Shown: positions 61,901 through 64,000 of the stretch, one piece after another
Layout: each line of letters opens with the position of its first letter
How positions within the stretch are numbered: the stretch's first letter is position 1
NCBI GenBank assembly: GCA_034620365.1
Contig: JAQGEQ010000084.1
Coordinates: 1,674,001 to 1,738,000 of the forward strand
Origin: Pegea sp. RAD2-039
Lineage: Eukaryota; Chordata; Thaliacea; Salpida; Salpidae
Direction: 5' to 3'
DNA: 64,000 nucleotides
The notes under the pieces: model-generated
Seen by the model: only the letters and a program-made list of their open reading frames with translations
What the model was told of the DNA's origin: nothing
Databases searched by the model: none
Translations under genes and position numbers: made by a program

Positions 61901-64000
61901 TATCTGAAGTATTTAGAGGTTAGTTGTGATTTGGGACACTTTGGTTGGTTGTCCCACCTTTATTTGAGCCCACAATCACTTGTAGACCATTTGCCCGGAC
62001 AGATAGGATCTTGCAGTCCACTTTCTGGCCTGGTTTCAAATCAGAAAAGTTGATGAGATCAGACTTGATGAGGGATCTGAAAAAAGAGAAGATAGACTCG
62101 AAGTTGATGATGAAAATCAATCCAAACTTCTTTGATGCCATGTTGAGAGCGCCATCTAGCGAAATGTTGTTCAAAACTCGAACTTTAATAGAACTTCCGA
62201 CTTTGAAGTCATCTACATCAATCTTTTCATCTCGTTCCGTCATATTCATCAAACTAATCACTCCGAAGTTGTCACAATCAGTCTGAAAAGTTTCTTAATC
62301 TTTATCATGTCTCTTTAAGATATAAGGATTTACTTTGCATAGAAGACCGATTCCTGGAATACAATTCATCACTTGTACGTGGCACAAACTTCCAACCGGA
62401 TATGTGTCCTAAGATCATGAAGATCAGCGGATGTTGATGAAGATTAAAACTTACTTTTAGATGAATCATTTTTTCGAGTCTTTTGTCGTCATCCCAAATA
62501 TGAGGTTTAGTCACCAAACAGATCTTCTTCTCTAAAGACACATACGAGACACAAGCAAGGATTTGATCTTCCTCGACTTTCTTCTTCCTCTTCCGTTTCT
62601 TTTTAGCACCCTCATCATCATTTGCAGGAGGATTTTCAGAATCAACCATACTTGATAGAGACACAGTTCCTTTGAAGTCCCCAAACTTCAAAATCATTCC
62701 CTGATTCTCAATATTCTGTAAATATTTCAAAAAAAATTTAAATTTAAATTAACCAATCAGAAAGCAGCTTACTTTAACCAATGAACAGTTGACAAGTGCA
62801 CCAGGCTGAAGATGATCTCGATGAAGACCTTCTAGATCTAACTGAGATCTATTTAGTTGCTTCTTTTCGTTGGATAACTTGATGATGAATCCGTTTGACT
62901 TCACTTCGTGAACAACGCATCTTACAAAACTCCATTCTTTTAGATTCAGGTCAGAATCTGCAAAAGCAAAAAAGATTTATATCACAACGCAACCCTTGAC
63001 CACCAAGAACACGTTTATGTTTTCAGACTTTTTTATTTTAACAAATTTATTGAAATCACGAAAAAAATCAAGTTTGAAAAATTGAAAGTGAACATTTGAA
63101 AGAAATGAGAAACTTGTGGAAAACCTGTCATTTTCTTCGGTAGAAACGCTTTACAAGATGAAATTCCTACATCAATTACAAATCCATGATCTTCTTCAGA
63201 CTTTACATATCCATTGATGATCATTCCAGTCTTTATCTTTGATTTTATTAAATCTGAATAAATATTTGGAATAGAAAATTAAATTTTATTTCAATTATAA
63301 AAATTCAGCTTAAACCAGTTGATTGAAATATGTAAAAATTTAGAGGTACAAAAGTTTGAAGAAGATTGAGACACTAACTTGAATTAATCACTTGTGGATC
63401 AATAGTTAACTGGATAGCTTTCTTGCTGATAGCTTTAACAGCACAGACTATTAATTGGCCAATATCAAAAATTTCATTCAGACTTGTTGCTTTCTGTACA
63501 AACAAATTATAAGTTTATAAAGAGTTGAGTTTATGATTTGAATTTCAATTAATATTTTGGTTTAGAACTTACAAATTCTCCATTTGTGTCTAACTCTTTA
63601 TGTAAGGAATCTGTGTAAGCTGCTGAAATTTCAGATGCTTTTACATAACCAAAAAGTGAAAAAGGTAGATTGATTTTAAGTTCGAAATCATCAATTACAC
63701 TAATCACTCCCAAAAATAAAGCCCCTGGCTTCAATTTCTATAAAAATATAAAATTACTTAAATATATAAGCAATTAATGAGTTTTAATTTTTTATTACTA
63801 ACTAAGATTATACTTCAAAATTTAAATAACAATACTGATAATAATACATCATTTGGTTAAAAATAGAGTTTTCCAACCTTAGAAATATAATTTAGTACAT
63901 TTATTGCTATATTTATTCAAAGTCTTTAGTACTCTGTTACTACAAGTATTACTTTAACTATTTATCTCTCATTATTATAAATTAAAAACTGATTTTCTTA
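55985..64000 (-). CDS. PDCD11: RRP5/PDCD11 ribosome-biogenesis factor: S1 repeats then HAT repeats; 5' end outside the window
   Basis: Nucleolar scaffold for pre-rRNA processing of both subunits. S1 RNA-binding repeats come first: from 63738 PGALFLGVISVIDDFELKIN with GYVKASEISAAYTDSLHKEL (first S1); 63224 NGYVKSEEDHGFVIDVGISS; 61892 GFVPTLHLSDIILKRPEKFF; 61540 FNNVGGLVPKCEL; 60900 GFVSNVVPYGVFVRFIGGIT; 58730 GLLVRGPFGHKGKVHITDLS. A low-complexity linker with GFCWDED follows (57501-57391). HAT repeats end the protein: exons 57336-57166, 57112-57018 (MWIKFVSFHLYSTEVEQARL), 56954-56786 (LNVWVALINLEIMFGNDDSV), 56710-56557, 56517-56336 (PKRTDIWSIYVDALIKKNLV), 56147-55985 (KSFFKRYLDFEKKYGSE). Introns are mostly short. 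Exons in the 58.2-60.6 kb part were not all phased. Only the extreme N-terminus is missing. Confidence 0.93.
59052..59159 (-). repeat. RRP5 intron made of a 24-bp tandem repeat
   Basis: Four copies of a 24-nt unit begin at 59064, 59088, 59112 and 59136 (CATGAGTGAACATC followed by RCAYGTCACR). The stretch is bounded on the minus strand by a donor GTAAGTAACC (at 59159) and an acceptor GTGCAG (at 59052), joining coding sequence ending in KKS-type residues to ENLEVELIPGVEG. Virtually the whole 108-nt intron is repeat. Confidence 0.8.

Overview
Organism. This is nuclear DNA of an AT-rich invertebrate animal. Genes are split by GT-AG introns, many only 36-66 nt long, and the gene set is metazoan (OATP with a Kazal loop, TMEM134, an Ig-TIR receptor, a rhodopsin-type GPCR, EGR, FAM136A, RRP5/PDCD11). 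Nothing prokaryotic is present: no operons, CRISPR, phage or defence islands. The phylum cannot be fixed from the sequence; a small AT-rich spiralian is a reasonable guess and no more.

Layout. Left part, 0.5-16.1 kb: an OATP transporter gene (minus), a 5.6-kb gene-poor stretch with transposon debris, then TMEM134 (minus) whose last intron holds a complete, oppositely oriented five-exon RUN-domain gene. Middle, 16-40 kb: a 14-exon interleukin-1-receptor-like Ig-TIR gene (minus), AT-rich spacer with a minisatellite, an intronless BTB-BACK-kelch gene (minus), and a CLCC1-like membrane protein gene (minus) sitting between two inverted copies of one LINE 3' end. A nest of broken LINE pieces and a tRNA-derived SINE fills 35.5-38.6 kb. 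Right part, 40-64 kb: a divergent GPCR with a long serine/threonine-rich tail (minus), an EGR three-zinc-finger transcription factor (minus), a mariner-type transposase remnant (plus), FAM136A (plus), and, convergent with it, RRP5/PDCD11 (minus), which runs off the right edge.

Repeats. One non-LTR family, together with a SINE that ends in the same 3' tail, leaves at least six traces (8.3, 16.3, 18.1, 30.4, 37.4 and 37.6 kb). Its tail ends in TAAA/TAAATAAA repeats. A second, different LINE C-terminus lies at 10.9 kb.

How the genes relate. They are unrelated single genes, as expected in an animal genome, and no shared pathway is evident. The points most worth a second look are the Ig-TIR receptor, the nested RUN(-PDZ-like) gene, the RRP5 intron built of a 24-bp tandem repeat, the shared SINE/LINE tail, the inverted LINE pair around the CLCC1-like gene, and an apparent frame break in the OATP Kazal loop. 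Exon borders were placed by hand from splice signals and reading phase, and are predictions.
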